Numbered from the stretch's first letter, positions 34,585 through 44,775 are shown. The stretch: DNA of 64,000 bases from Silurus meridionalis (GCF_014805685.1 NC_060904.1:16720311-16784310), one strand, 5' to 3'. Translations and numbers: made by a program. Notes: generated by a model from the letters alone, not told the origin.

Positions 34585-34670
34585 AGAGGCAGATGTAGAG
34601 GACAGATAGTATGGAGACTGCTGATCCAGTGCGGCGAAACCTAATGAAGTCAGCCGAAGGAAGAAAATAA
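34585..34670 (+). mobile_element. RTE-type LINE 3' end scrap
   Basis: 'agaggcagatgtagaggaca', 'tgatccagtgcggcgaaacc', 'agtcagccgaaggaagaa' is the extreme 3' end of the same RTE family as 34868-35358. Confidence 0.65.
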
Positions 34671-34679
34671 GTTTTATAT

Positions 34680-34853
34680 TCTTCTTAGTTTTGTTGTTTT
34701 TTGTTTTTGTTTTCTTTGTTTATTTTATTTTTTTTCGTTTTGTTTTGTTTTATTGCTCTCATTTTTCTCGATTTTTTTTTTTTTTTTCTTTATATCATCA
34801 TGTCTTGGTTTCCCAATTCTCATTCTTGTCTTACCTTTTTATTATTGTTTGCC
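34680..34853. other. T-rich low-complexity tract
   Basis: Imperfect T/G-interrupted poly-T (34680-34800), giving poly-Phe frames. Confidence 0.7.
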
Positions 34854-34867
34854 AGTTGCCTGACCAT

Positions 34868-35358
34868 CATTGATTTGTGATAAAAGGATATCTGCGAGAG
34901 TGAAAGGGAAAGTTTATAGGACTGTGGTGAGACCTGAGATGTTGTATGGTTTAGAGACAGTGGCATTGAGTAAAAGACAGGAGGTGGAGCTGGAGGGAGC
35001 AGAGCTGAAGATGTTGAGGTTTTCGTTGGGAGTGACTACAAAGGAAAGGATTAGAAATGAGTTTATAAGAGGGACAGTGCATGTAAGACATTTTGGAGAC
35101 AATGTGAGGGAGTAGAGATTGAGATGGTTTGGACATGTGCAGAGGAGGGACATGGGGTATATTGGTAGGAGAATGCTTTAGGATAGAGCCAACAGAAGGG
35201 AGGAAAAGAGGAAGACCAAGGAGGAGGTTTAAGGATGTAGTGAGGAAAGACATGCAGGTAGTTGGTTTGAAAGAGGCAGATGTAAAAGACGGGGGAATTT
35301 GGAGATGTATAATCCGCTGTGGCGCCCCCTAATGAGAGCAGCCGAAAGAAGTAGTAAT
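34868..35358 (+). mobile_element. RTE-type LINE, 3' portion of reverse transcriptase ORF
   Basis: The + strand from 34876 reads DKRISARVKGKVYRTVVRPE, MLYGLETVALSKRQEVELE, AELKMLRFSLGVTTKERIRN, then a stop and RLRWFGHVQRRDMGYIGRRM and further fragments. This is the C-terminal part of an RTE-clade reverse transcriptase (BovB/Rex3-like). It ends 'ccgctgtggcgccccctaat...gcagccgaaagaag'. Flanked by AGTTGCCTGACCAT (34854-34867) and AGTTGCATGACCAT (35359-35372), a 14-bp target duplication with one difference. 5'-truncated and dead. Confidence 0.85.
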
Positions 35359-35372
35359 AGTTGCATGACCAT

Positions 35373-35789
35373 TGCCTGTTTCCCATTTTTGAATTTGATT
35401 GCCAATTGGTAATATTTGCTTATTTATATAAATAAATGTACAATGTAAGAACTTGTGTTCACTGCATCCTCCAATTACTTGACTGTTTTCTACTTTAGTG
35501 TTTTCATTTCAGTGCAGCACGACTGCAATGCACTCATTAAACTTATTGATTTTTTTTCCCCCTGAAGAGGACGTTAGGGCAACGCAATTACGGTTTCACT
35601 TTTAGTGTTGAAAAAATTTCTGCGTGTAGCTCCATCATGCTGTCTTTTGTTGCTTTGGTGAAATGCAGTGCAAATTGTTTTTATAGGTCTTCCACTTTTG
35701 TGTCAGACAAAATATATATAAGTATACTTTTATTCATTCTGCTAGCATAATATTTCACTTGATCTCCTTGCTACAGTTTTCAGGACCAA
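35373..35789. other. intergenic, nothing recognised
   Basis: AT-rich unique sequence. Confidence 0.4.
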
Positions 35790-36050
35790 TTTGAACCCGT
35801 AATATCCTTTCCAGGTTTTTGCTTTCAAAGTCGTCGTGATTAACCTGTGCATCGGTATCGAATTCCATGACAACCTTGAAGAGTTAGCTGCGTTTTTGGT
35901 GCCATGGCAACCCTAGCTGTTTGCACAGTCAAGGCAATTAAACACTTTCAAGACTTAAAATTGCAGTGATGAATTTCTCATTCTCTGGCTTCCAGATTTC
36001 TCCATTTCATCTCATTAAAGCTTATTAACAGATACAATTCTGAAAACAAT
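35790..36050. other. repeat-free island with X-box-like site
   Basis: Mixed-composition sequence around GTGCCATGGCAAC (35899-35911), which fits the RFX X-box palindrome. No repeats or coding signal. Candidate regulatory element. Confidence 0.3.
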
Positions 36051-36714
36051 TTTGTGTAATATAGTAGTTTTTTATCCACTAGAAAGGTTCAATTCACTTT
36101 ATCCTAATGGTGTTCGGATGAACTCAAACTTTATTCAGATTTATTTTAATTGGAAGTTAATTTGCCATAATTTCTTCCTGCGATATGAAACGGTTCTGGA
36201 CCGAAGCCTCATTCTGATTGTACTTTTGTTTTGGTCTCCAGCGAGTTTTTCTGAAGAAAAAAAAAAGCCACATCTGGACCCATCACTTAAACTGGTTGAC
36301 AAGCGTTGGGATTTTCGACGCATCGTCAAAGAGTTGGAATGTAAAGTGTTTCTTCTGAGGTCAAATTGCACTGACAAATTGATGGACTGTGTCCACTGGG
36401 AAGATTGATTTGTTTAGTGGCAGTTTTATTTTTTTATTTTGCCACAAGTCACTGAAAATCTATGAGAGAGTTTCTGACTGAAGGCAAAATGTACTTTAAA
36501 ATCCTGGTTGACTTTCATTTTTACCATTTCTATCAGAACGTGTGTGTGTGTGGGTGTGTGTGTGGGTTTAGGTCCTGAGAGCAGAACATGTTCTCAAATA
36601 ATATTTTTCTTAGACAGTTCATGTTTAATTTTTCATGTATAATAGACTGACTGAGGGAACAATTACTTTAATTACATTTATTTAGTTATTTATTTTCCAA
36701 TATATGCATACACA
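36051..36714. other. intergenic; one 118-codon frame without domain
   Basis: The + frame 36052-36408 (ATG at 36052) shows no recognisable motif, no splice or promoter context and a competing antisense frame. Not called as a gene. An imperfect TG run lies near 36540-36567. Confidence 0.4.
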
Positions 36715-37030
36715 CATCAGCTATAACATTGGATCACCTCCAAGTTCTCCTTGTGCTTAAAACAACTCTGACCAATCAAGCATTGGACTCCACAAGACCT
36801 CTGAAGGTGAGCTGGCGGCAATACCTTACTAGCAGGTGTTTTATGTTTTGTAAGTTGTGAGGTGGAGCCTCGATGGATGAGTCTTGCTTTTATCCTAATG
36901 TCCACACATACGCTGGATCAGAATGATTTTGGGGGAAATTGGAGGAGAAGTCAACATGAACTTCTAGTCATGTTTCTCAAATCATTCCAGGACCATATTT
37001 GCAGTGTGGATAATCATGAAGTCATTATGG
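36715..37030 (-). mobile_element. Tc1-like element fragment
   Basis: 'catcagctataacattggat', 'ggactccacaagacctctga', 'gttttgtaagttgtgaggtg', 'gagcctcgatggatgagtc', 'ggaggagaagtcaacatgaa' is the antisense of the element family ending in 'cataacattatgaccac' (also 23243 and 49556). Degenerate. Confidence 0.65.
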
Positions 37031-37047
37031 TTCCTGAAAAATGTGAC

Positions 37048-37185
37048 TGACTGAAACAGAAGGTTATATGTTCAAATCCCAGCACTACCAAGCTACCACT
37101 GCTGGTGTTTGAGCAAGGCCCTTAACCCTCAAGTTCTCAGTTGTACAGTAAGTCTCTCTGGAAAAGGGCATCTGCCAACTGACTA
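37048..37185 (+). repeat. tRNA-derived SINE, partial
   Basis: B-box-like 'atgttcaaatcccagcacta', body 'tttgagcaaggcccttaacc', and tail 'taagtctctctggaaaaggg'/'catctgccaact'. The A box is lost. Confidence 0.7.
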
Positions 37186-37312
37186 ATGAGCAGTTGTGGG
37201 TTAAGGACTTGCTCAAGGGCCCAGGTGTGGCATTTGGGTGGAGCAGGGGTTTGAACTCAAGACCTTCTGATCACAAGGCCATTGTCTTAACCACTGAGCT
37301 ACCAGGTCATGC
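37186..37312 (-). repeat. tRNA-derived SINE, antisense, facing the previous copy
   Basis: The reverse complement reads a tRNA-like head 'ggtagctcagtggttaagac' (A box) and 'cttgagttcaaacccctg' (B box), then 'gggcccttgagcaagtcctt'. It lies tail to tail with the SINE at 37048-37185. Confidence 0.75.
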
Positions 37313-37599
37313 ATGAGTACTGTGATGGTCCACAAACCAAGTGTTGGAGATCCTCTGCCCCATTTAAGTTCTTGTGAAGGTCACTTTTTTCCTCACACTA
37401 TAAATTACAATCAAGGATCCATGTATAAGTTACAGCTGTTCTGTATTTCCTGTGTGTGGGTGTTTGTGTGTGTGAGACAGAAAGAGAAGGAAGTGTTTGT
37501 GTACCTTGTGGAAGCACATTATTTTAACCACAACTCGGATAAGCATCTTTCATCCCTCTATAAATAACCTATCGATTTTGTGTCATCGCAACTCTGATG
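37313..37599. other. intergenic, nothing recognised
   Basis: A short frame (37313-37567) without domain and an imperfect TG run near 37451-37474. Confidence 0.4.
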
Positions 37600-37870
37600 A
37601 GTAACGGAGTGTTGAAATCAGACCATCATATCCTCCTACGGTCGAAAAGATGAGGCATCTCGGCGCTAAAGGCCTAAATGAAAGCGCGCATGCGAAGATC
37701 TGGAGGCGCCGATGAATCAATTTGCATTAGCGCAACACTTTAGGTCGAGTTTATCCACCCAGCTGTCATTTAGGCGTACGAGATAAAAGAAAAAAGCGAT
37801 TTGAAACTGACTCGTGAAAAGAGCCGAAAAAGATTTAAGTGAGGACGAGTAAACAGGACGAGGTGTTTAA
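37600..37870. other. repeat-free CpG-bearing island, candidate regulatory element
   Basis: Contains GCGCGCATGCGAA (about 37684-37696), close to the NRF1 palindrome, and ATTTGCAT (about 37720-37727), the POU octamer, in unique sequence richer in CpG than its surroundings ('gcatctcggcgctaaaggcc', 'ggaggcgccgatgaatcaat'). No coding signal. Confidence 0.35.
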
Positions 37871-38107
37871 AGATGATTCGTTGTTAAAGAGAGTTTTATC
37901 GGAGTGAGGATTTAATCTGGAAAATACGCACCTCAGGGTTCAGATCTGAGACCTAGCTACAGTCCAGACTTACACAGTTCTGTCTTTCAACTTACGTCTG
38001 ACTGCAAATGAGCTTTTATTATGATAATTATTCAATGCAGATATTTAAAAACATGACTTTAATAATGAAGACATTTAACCGTTGAAAATGCTCTACATAT
38101 CCTTTTA

Positions 38108-38528
38108 TTTTCTACCACTGCTCCACTCATCCCTCCATCCTCTACCACTGCTCCACTCATCCCTTCATCCTCTACCACCGCTCTACTCAGCCCTTTATCC
38201 TCTACCACTGCTCCACTCATCCCTCCATCCTCTACCACTGCTCCACTCATCCCTCCATCCTCTACCACTGCTCTACTAATCCCTCCATCCTCTACCACTG
38301 CTCCACTCATCCCTCCATCCTCTACCACTGCTCTACTAATCCCTCCATCCTCTACCACTGCTCCACTCATCCCTCCATCCTCTACCACTGCTCCACTTAT
38401 CCATATATCCTCCAACACTGCTCCACTTATTCCCCATCCTCTACCACTGCTTCACTCACACCTTTATCGTCTGCCACTGTACCACTCCTCTCTTCATCGT
38501 TGACAAATGCTCTATTTATCCCTCCAAG
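38108..38528. repeat. 30-bp minisatellite, about 14 copies
   Basis: Unit TCTACCACTGCTCCACTCAT + CCCTCCATCC. Copies start every 30 bp from 38111 to 38411, then with small indels at about 38440, 38470 and 38500. Because 30 is a multiple of 3 the array stays open. The minus strand reads a 10-residue repeat MSGAVVEDGG (38059-38418). No domain, promoter or splice context supports translation. Confidence 0.9.
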
Positions 38529-38736
38529 CTGATGGAATGATCTTCAATTTGATGTCTAAATAGATAAGTAACAAGCGGTCCTGACATGATGCCTAAACCT
38601 TTGTCTGTGAGAGGTAAAATAAATAAATAAATACAAATAATATGCTCACATATGTGTATATGTGGGTGGGGGCATTTTGCATCCTTGTGGTTTTAGTCTA
38701 GGTGTACAGAAAATTAGCAAATCGTGTGTATGTATG

Positions 38737-38738
<2 letters not shown>
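38529..38738. other. intergenic, nothing recognised
   Basis: Short AAAT run near 38620. Confidence 0.4.

Positions 38739-38808
<70 letters not shown>
38739..38808. repeat. (TA)n microsatellite
   Basis: About 35 TA units, followed by mixed GT/TA sequence to about 38845. Confidence 0.95.
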
Positions 38809-38813
<5 letters not shown>

Positions 38814-39081
38814 TGTGTGTGTATACATGTATATACATACACACAAGTTTAAGAAAGTATGTAACTGTGTTTTTCTATAAGAATTCTTTGATCTATTTTT
38901 TTTTTTAATTGCAGGACATAATGTATAGTTGCTCACACTCCTTGCTCCTAACACCCGCTGAGCCGTGTGTCGTCACTCATGTCGTCCTTCACGTTGCTAG
39001 CGGACACCAAGCTGGCAGTAATTGCAGAGGGCATCACAGATGGGCATCAAGAGATGCCAGAGTTGATGTGGCAGATAGAGA

Positions 39082-39125
39082 TTTCACTGCTTCTTTTTCT
39101 CACAGAAGAGAAAGAAGCAGTGAAA
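39082..39125. repeat. perfect 15-bp hairpin
   Basis: TTTCACTGCTTCTTT (39082-39096) and AAAGAAGCAGTGAAA (39111-39125) are exact reverse complements with a 14-nt loop. They lie in a + frame of 93 codons (38909-39190) that has no recognised domain. Confidence 0.75.
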
Positions 39126-39220
39126 GCAATCTGATGGAGGTAAACTGGCTTGCCAAATATATATCCAGAAAATGTTGTCTGATTGACTGATTTGCATTGA
39201 TTTACAGGCTTAGCTGGGTA

Positions 39221-39221
<1 letters not shown>

Positions 39222-39256
<35 letters not shown>
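39222..39256. repeat. (AAT)n microsatellite
   Basis: About eleven AAT units. Confidence 0.9.
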
Positions 39257-39257
<1 letters not shown>

Positions 39258-40559
39258 TAAACTGAAACAGTATTTAGAGATTTGCGTGGGAGTTCAAATA
39301 GAGCGATGTTTTCATAAAACAGGCGTCTCTCAGTTCAGAATTCCATTTTTCTTCTCAGCTCGAGAAAGGAGTGACCTCAGTGATTCACTACACACTAAAC
39401 ACAACTAATCAGCTGATTTTTAAAAGGTAAATTAATAAAAAACAAAAGAAATTAGGCATAAGAAGGTGCGTAGCCTCACTCTAAATATGAGGAAACTCAT
39501 GCAGCAAAGTCTGGAGTCCTAAAAACTTTTTCAAATGGTGGAAAGTGGAGATCGAACAATAGATTTTGTGCGAGACACTTTGGAGAGAAATTGCGGAAAG
39601 TCATCTTTTCAAGTTCCGCTCTTTTGTTAAGGTTGCTATGGTGATGTACGAAAGTTCTTAATATCCAATTATCCACTCGTTGGACGTGACTCGACTTCCG
39701 TTTTTGCGTAGGGAAGAATAAATCAGGACTTGAATAGAGGTGAGTGTGCACTTAGTGATATTAGATTTCGGCTCGTGATCAATGGGGAGATTTTCTGGAA
39801 GTTAGTGCATGTTGCTGATACATGCTGCGTACCTGAAACATGACGGGCCCGGACTACGTGTATGCCGGGAAGTTTTATTCATTTTTAATGATTTCTGAGA
39901 AACAGAGTGACTTCGAATGTACTTGGACTGCTATTTCGCGTCGCCTCGGTGGCAAAGGAAGTTGCTCGGCACCACTGAGGTGCCATTTGAGGATTGAACT
40001 GGCACTTAGCCAGCTACCAGCTCCATTCTTTCCTTCTTCCCATCTGGGACGTCAGCTGGGAAACCCGCAGTTTCTCCATTAAAAGTGACCACTGTGGACA
40101 GTGATTCATTTCACCCGGCGCTGTTGCCAGCGCGGCTCTCGGATTGATTCATTAATACGGAACCGAGGCTCTGTTACGCTGTCGTTCTTCATATCCTCAT
40201 CGAATATCTGGCCGGTTTTCAGCCGAGGACCATTTCCCCTTACCTGTGTTACGCTTCATCATAGCAAACCTTTATTATATGGGTTATGTAACTGATGGAT
40301 ATCTAACGGACTGTAAATGCTCAGCTGTCTGATGCATGTGTAACGCTGCAGATCCATCACACCTACCCCAAACCCCTCTAATGCTTCAGTCCTGTGTATG
40401 ACTGATGAGCTGTTATATCAGGAATGCAGCTGCTGAGTTTAGCAGAGCTTTTTTTTTTCTTTGTGAACCATGAAACCTCAGCGTTCAGGGACTTTTATGT
40501 CACGGTGGCTGCATGCAGGTAAATTACAGCAGCAAGAGCTGATGGTGTGCTAATGCCGA
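39257..40559. other. intergenic, mixed composition, nothing definite
   Basis: 39840-40290 is CpG-bearing ('gacgggcccggactacgtgt', 'ggcgctgttgccagcgcggc') but has no recognised domain or splice signals. GGTTGCTATGGTGAT at about 39631-39645 loosely resembles an RFX X-box. Confidence 0.35.
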
Positions 40560-40960
40560 CAGCCCAGGGGAGGCGAGGCACTCGGCTCTTAATTATCTAG
40601 CTTTAACCATGCATTTCAGACGCTTCCTTAAGACAGCCGAGTCGGCTGCGGTGCGCTCTGGTGCTGGCCTTTTGACCCACAGTGGGGCTCATTTGAGGTT
40701 ATGTTTTTGTCTGGTTGTGTGTGAAGAATGCCAGGCGGTTTTTGCCTGGGATCGAACTGATAAGTCGCACCATGAGCTGATATTGAACAAATCACCGAGG
40801 GCCACTGGGGCTAGCATAAAGCACTTATCGCTCGGCTGAGACATGATAAGAGCCGATGGCTGCCTGTGGCCTGATGAAGCCTGTTGTCAGACTCGCCGTA
40901 TGTCCAGGTTTGCGTCTCATCTCGAGCCCTATTCCTCAAAATAAACATTCTGGTGCTGAA
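40560..40960. other. repeat-free island, candidate conserved non-coding element
   Basis: Unique sequence of near-even composition ('ggctcttaattatctagctt', 'gagtcggctgcggtgcgctc', 'gccgatggctgcctgtggcc'), unlike the AT-rich background. A 76-codon + frame (40609-40839) has no domain. Role not shown. Confidence 0.3.
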
Positions 40961-41872
40961 TTGAATTCCTTTTTCTTCTTGTGAGCATGGCGACTAATGA
41001 AAAGTACTTATATTACATATCACAACTCTTGTTTGATTAAATAATAGTAATTATATAATAGGCATTATTCAACCGGCTTTAAGGGTTTATTTGTGCCTAA
41101 TATATTTCGATAATTAAAAACTTAGAAAATGTAATAGCGGAAATACTTGGAAATTCATTTTATGAGAAACATATTTACAAAAAGAATTTGTACAAAGTAA
41201 GAAAAAAAAAAATCCTATTAGCGAGGATGTTGCTATAGGCAAATATTCAGCAGTAGAATTGTGTAATAAAGCAGAGTTACTGTTATCATTCCAGAGTTAA
41301 TTATTTTTTTACCACAGCGCTGCTCGGATCATAAAATGCATAACGTTCATAGAACAGCACAGGTAGTTCCAAGCAATGTAACATGAACAATAGGTTAATA
41401 ATAATAGGGACAAACCATGTTTTTTTTTTCTTCATAGTAACAGCTCATACAGACTGACTAGTACAGTAAATACTCCACATATGTCCCTTATTAATAAACT
41501 TTGATTCATTTGATGTTCTTTAACTTGAGTAAAATCACTCAGTATGTGTCACTTGACTAATTTGAATATAATTGACAACTTTGATACAATTGACCAGTGG
41601 CCGTGCGTTTCACCCCAAGACCTTCAGTGGAGTCAATCCAGCACTGAATACAATCATTATGACACCACGTCTAGAATAATCAATATTATAGAGAAACGCA
41701 GTAGAACAAAGCGCTGGATCACAGACAGGAATCTCATACAGCGAGAATGAATGGCATCACTAAAGCAAGAAACTTAATAAACACAATTTAGCGCTTCTCC
41801 TTTCACTGTAGCTGCAGCTACACCGCCCACATACATCATCTCCAGCAGAAGCCCTGATATTCACCTCATAGT
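40961..41872. other. intergenic, nothing recognised
   Basis: AT-rich. A and T runs near 41201 and 41420. Confidence 0.4.
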
Positions 41873-42076
41873 TCCCTGGTGGTCTAGTGGTAGGATGCGG
41901 CGCTCTCACCACTGCGGCCCGGGTTCGATCCTCGGTCAGGGAACCAACCCCAGCCACTTTCAGTGCCGGTCCAAAGCCCGGATAAATTGGGGAGGGTTGC
42001 GTTAGGAAGGGCACATGTGCCAAATCAAACATGCGGAGGATCCGCTGTGGCGACCCGGATCCCGAAAGAAAGTAGA
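41873..42076 (+). repeat. tRNA-Glu-derived SINE with RTE-like 3' tail
   Basis: 41873-41943 is almost a complete tRNA-Glu gene: it starts TCCCTGGTGGTCTAGTGG, has anticodon loop CTCTCAC (CTC), T arm GGGTTCGATC and end GGTCAGGGAA. One D-loop base is missing and the anticodon stem has a mismatch. A body of about 130 bp follows, ending 'gatccgctgtggcgacccgg' and 'cccgaaagaaagtag'. This parallels the 3' end of the RTE LINE here ('aatccgctgtggcgccccct', 'gccgaaagaagtag'). Confidence 0.8.
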
Positions 42077-42899
42077 ATCACCCCATGCAATTTTGTGTGT
42101 TTTTTCCCCTGCATTACAGGTTTCCTTGGAATTTGAAATGGAGGCAAGTTGTGTGTTTTTGTGTAAATTCAACAGAAAAGAAAATGCAAAAGTATAAATG
42201 GTTCATGATTTAAGCTTAACAACTGTTATGAAATGTTTTGGTTGACCTTTCTTCACGAATATATCGATCTATACATCTAAATAGAGGATAAGCAACAGCG
42301 AGGTCCAAGTCCTCTGACCTTTCACTTTTAACGAGTTACTCGATGAACCACGACAAATGATCCAACAATCCTCAAGTGCTCATAATCTGATATTGCCTAT
42401 CTAGTGAAATATGATTTGCGTCCGTTTCATAATTAGCTGCTGCTGGCTGTGTGTGTGGACTGGAGAACCGCTGGTCCATGCACTTGTCTGAGGAGTTGGA
42501 CCTCTCCACTTTAATTACAGTTAAACGAGTGCTCACTCAGAGCCGGTTGTTCTCGGACGTTTTTCTCAGAATGCAATTGGCTTTTTGATGAATGTGATAA
42601 ATGACCATGCATGAAAACAAGCGCAGCATGTAAATGGACCGTACAAAGCAGATGATCTCCTTCTCTTGTATACAGAACATCATTTCCTTCTTTGTCATTT
42701 TGACGCATTTCAAAAGTATTGTATTCCCTCGTAGTACATTATTTTTAATGCCATCTGTAAAGTAGCAACATAAAAGCAGCTTTTGAACATTTTATACAGA
42801 CATTGCATTAATCATACTGGGTTTTCCACTTTTAGTAAACAAGGCTTTGTATTTGCTTTGCATTGCTTTAAGTAATCCAGCAACATTCTCTTTATATAA
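42077..42899. other. intergenic, nothing definite
   Basis: 42280-42720 is repeat-free ('tccgtttcataattagctgc') and may hold regulatory sequence. No coding signal. Confidence 0.3.
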
Positions 42900-43480
42900 A
42901 GGCATGCCCAATACTACTAACTTGTGACTGGCAAGAGAGCTGCAATGATTAGTCTACTAATAGTTTAATGGGCCAACTGTTGTATAATTACACTTGGCTT
43001 GGCCCATTTAACTCGCCCAGTTGGTGAAGCTTTCAAACGCAGCTAAATGCTTTACAGCTCTGGACTGCTTACATATCTCGAGGCCCCTTATCCAATCAGA
43101 AAATCCCCTGGTAGCTATTAGAGAACAAGAAAAAAAAAAAACATATTTGGGGGTGGATCAGATTGGAATTTCCTTCTATTCAACTTCCTGCCAGTTTTTT
43201 TCCGGGACTCATGGTTTCATTTTCAGTGAGATTATTGAAATACAGAAAGAACCTGAGCCAGGCTTTGTAGTCTCCCTTCAAACCCGGCATTCTGTGAAAC
43301 AAGCCATTGGATGGAGCTTTGTAACATTTTCCATGCGTTAGCCTATCCAATTAATTATATAGCATATCAGTTCAAAGAGGTGCATCAGCCAAGAAAATGC
43401 CAACCGATGCAGTGCATTTTGCACCTGTGGTCTAATTGAAAAATGTATCTGAATAGCCTAAAGCCTCTCTGCCATTCTGA
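42900..43480. other. repeat-free island, best candidate conserved non-coding element
   Basis: Long stretch without recognisable repeats apart from an A13 run at about 43130. Dense homeodomain-type cores: 'gatccaattaattatatagc'-like sequence near 43348-43366, 'ggtctaattgaaaaatg' near 43429, 'gcaatgattagtctactaat' near 42942. A 106-codon + frame (43021-43341) has no domain. Enhancer role inferred from composition only. Confidence 0.35.
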
Positions 43481-43877
43481 TTTAAATGTATGTAAAGGGA
43501 GCATAACAAAAGAGTATCATAGAATGTCTCCTGGGGGGAACGCCAGAATACAGATATTATTACTGCTGACATTCTTATTACTACTAGGCTTACTATTTCT
43601 TCAGTAGTAGCCCTGGGACGGCCAATCTGCTCCTATTGTGCCCTTCAGCAGGGTATATATATACCTATGCCAAGAATCCTGGACCTCACCCTCAAGATTG
43701 GTTATGCATAAAAAAATATTTTAGTTTGCTATAACTTACATTACTCCTAATGCTAGTATTAGTACGGATAACATTATCACTACTACTAACAATAATCTCA
43801 AGTATTATTCGTTTTATTACTACTAAAGTTTTTAGTATCAGTAATAAATACTACTACAGCACCAACACTACATTTCA
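43481..43877. other. intergenic, TTA/CTA-rich
   Basis: Increasingly rich in ACT/ATT trinucleotides after 43550; leads into the tract at 44098. Confidence 0.4.
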
Positions 43878-44045
43878 ATGTATGGTATTTGGATCCCACT
43901 CTTATCCAGAGCAACTTGGAACTGAGCAGTTGAGTGTTAAAGGCCTTGTTTAAGGGCAAGCAGTGGCAGCATTGTGGTGCTGGGCTTTGAACTCACAACC
44001 TTTTGAGCAGAAGTTTAGTGTCTTAACTACTGTGCTAGCGCTTCC
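43878..44045 (-). repeat. tRNA-derived SINE, antisense
   Basis: Starts with the reversed tail 'cactcttatccagagcaact', then 'gagcagttgagtgttaaagg'. It ends with a reversed head: reverse complement 'gcacagtagttaagacacta' (A box) and 'gtgagttcaaagcccagc' (B box). Confidence 0.75.
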
Positions 44046-44097
44046 TACATTTCCCCAAAAGCTTGTTTCTGTCAATTTCAAACCGGGGACCTTTTGC

Positions 44098-44775
44098 GTG
44101 ATACCACTAACAGTACTCCTAATTTTAATATTTCTACTACAGTTTAAGTCGGTAATACGGCAACAGTATCACCCCTGATTCTACTACTACTAATGAAAAT
44201 ATTAACAAGGAGAAGAAGAATACAATTACCACTGATACCACTGTTGCCACTATTGCAATTGTTACTACTTTTACCACAATTAATTTTACTACTGATACTG
44301 CCATTTTTACCACTGATAATACTTCTATCATTGCCAGTTCTTCTAATTCCATTATTACTACTACAGTTTCAGTTGGCAATTCTACTACAGGACCACCACT
44401 GACGCTGCTGCTATTACTACTACTACTACTACTAATAAGAAGAAGAAGAAGAAGAAGAAAATGACCACTGCTACTGATGTTACTGCTGCGGTTGCCACTA
44501 TTCCCACTGATAATACTTTTACCACAGTTCATTTTACTACTTTTGCTGTTGTTACCACTGATAATACTTCTACTTACACTGACAGTACTAATACTAGTAT
44601 TTTTACTCCAGTTATAGGTGGTAAAACATATACAGTACCACCGCTAATACTGCTGCTGCTACTAGTACTAATAATAATAATAAAAACAATAATAATAAGA
44701 GAAAAAAGAAGAATACAATTACCAATACTACCATTACCTCTGATACCTCCAGTACTCCACTTCCTACTCCTGTGA
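44098..44775. repeat. degenerate ACT/ATT trinucleotide tract with GAA runs
   Basis: Imperfect three-base periodicity over about 680 bp: clusters of 'actactactact', 'ccactgataccactg', a GAA run at about 44438-44459, and AAT runs. Larger blocks recur ('agaagaatacaattacca' at 44213 and 44705; 'ccactgataatactt' at 44317, 44508 and 44558). Frames up to 131 codons on both strands are Ser/Val/Leu-rich low complexity. Confidence 0.75.

Noticed and set aside
36052..36408. 118-codon + frame as a small gene
   Set aside because: No domain, no splice or promoter signal, and an antisense frame of similar quality overlaps it.
38108..38528. CRISPR-like array
   Set aside because: Units are contiguous 30-bp copies with no unique spacers, in a vertebrate genome. 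It is a minisatellite.
41873..41943. Functional tRNA-Glu gene
   Set aside because: A D-loop base is missing, the anticodon stem is mismatched, and a SINE body with LINE-like tail follows directly instead of a T-run terminator.
44137..44532. 131-codon Ser/Val-rich minus frame as a membrane protein
   Set aside because: It is the translation of a degenerate trinucleotide tract, and similar frames exist on the other strand.
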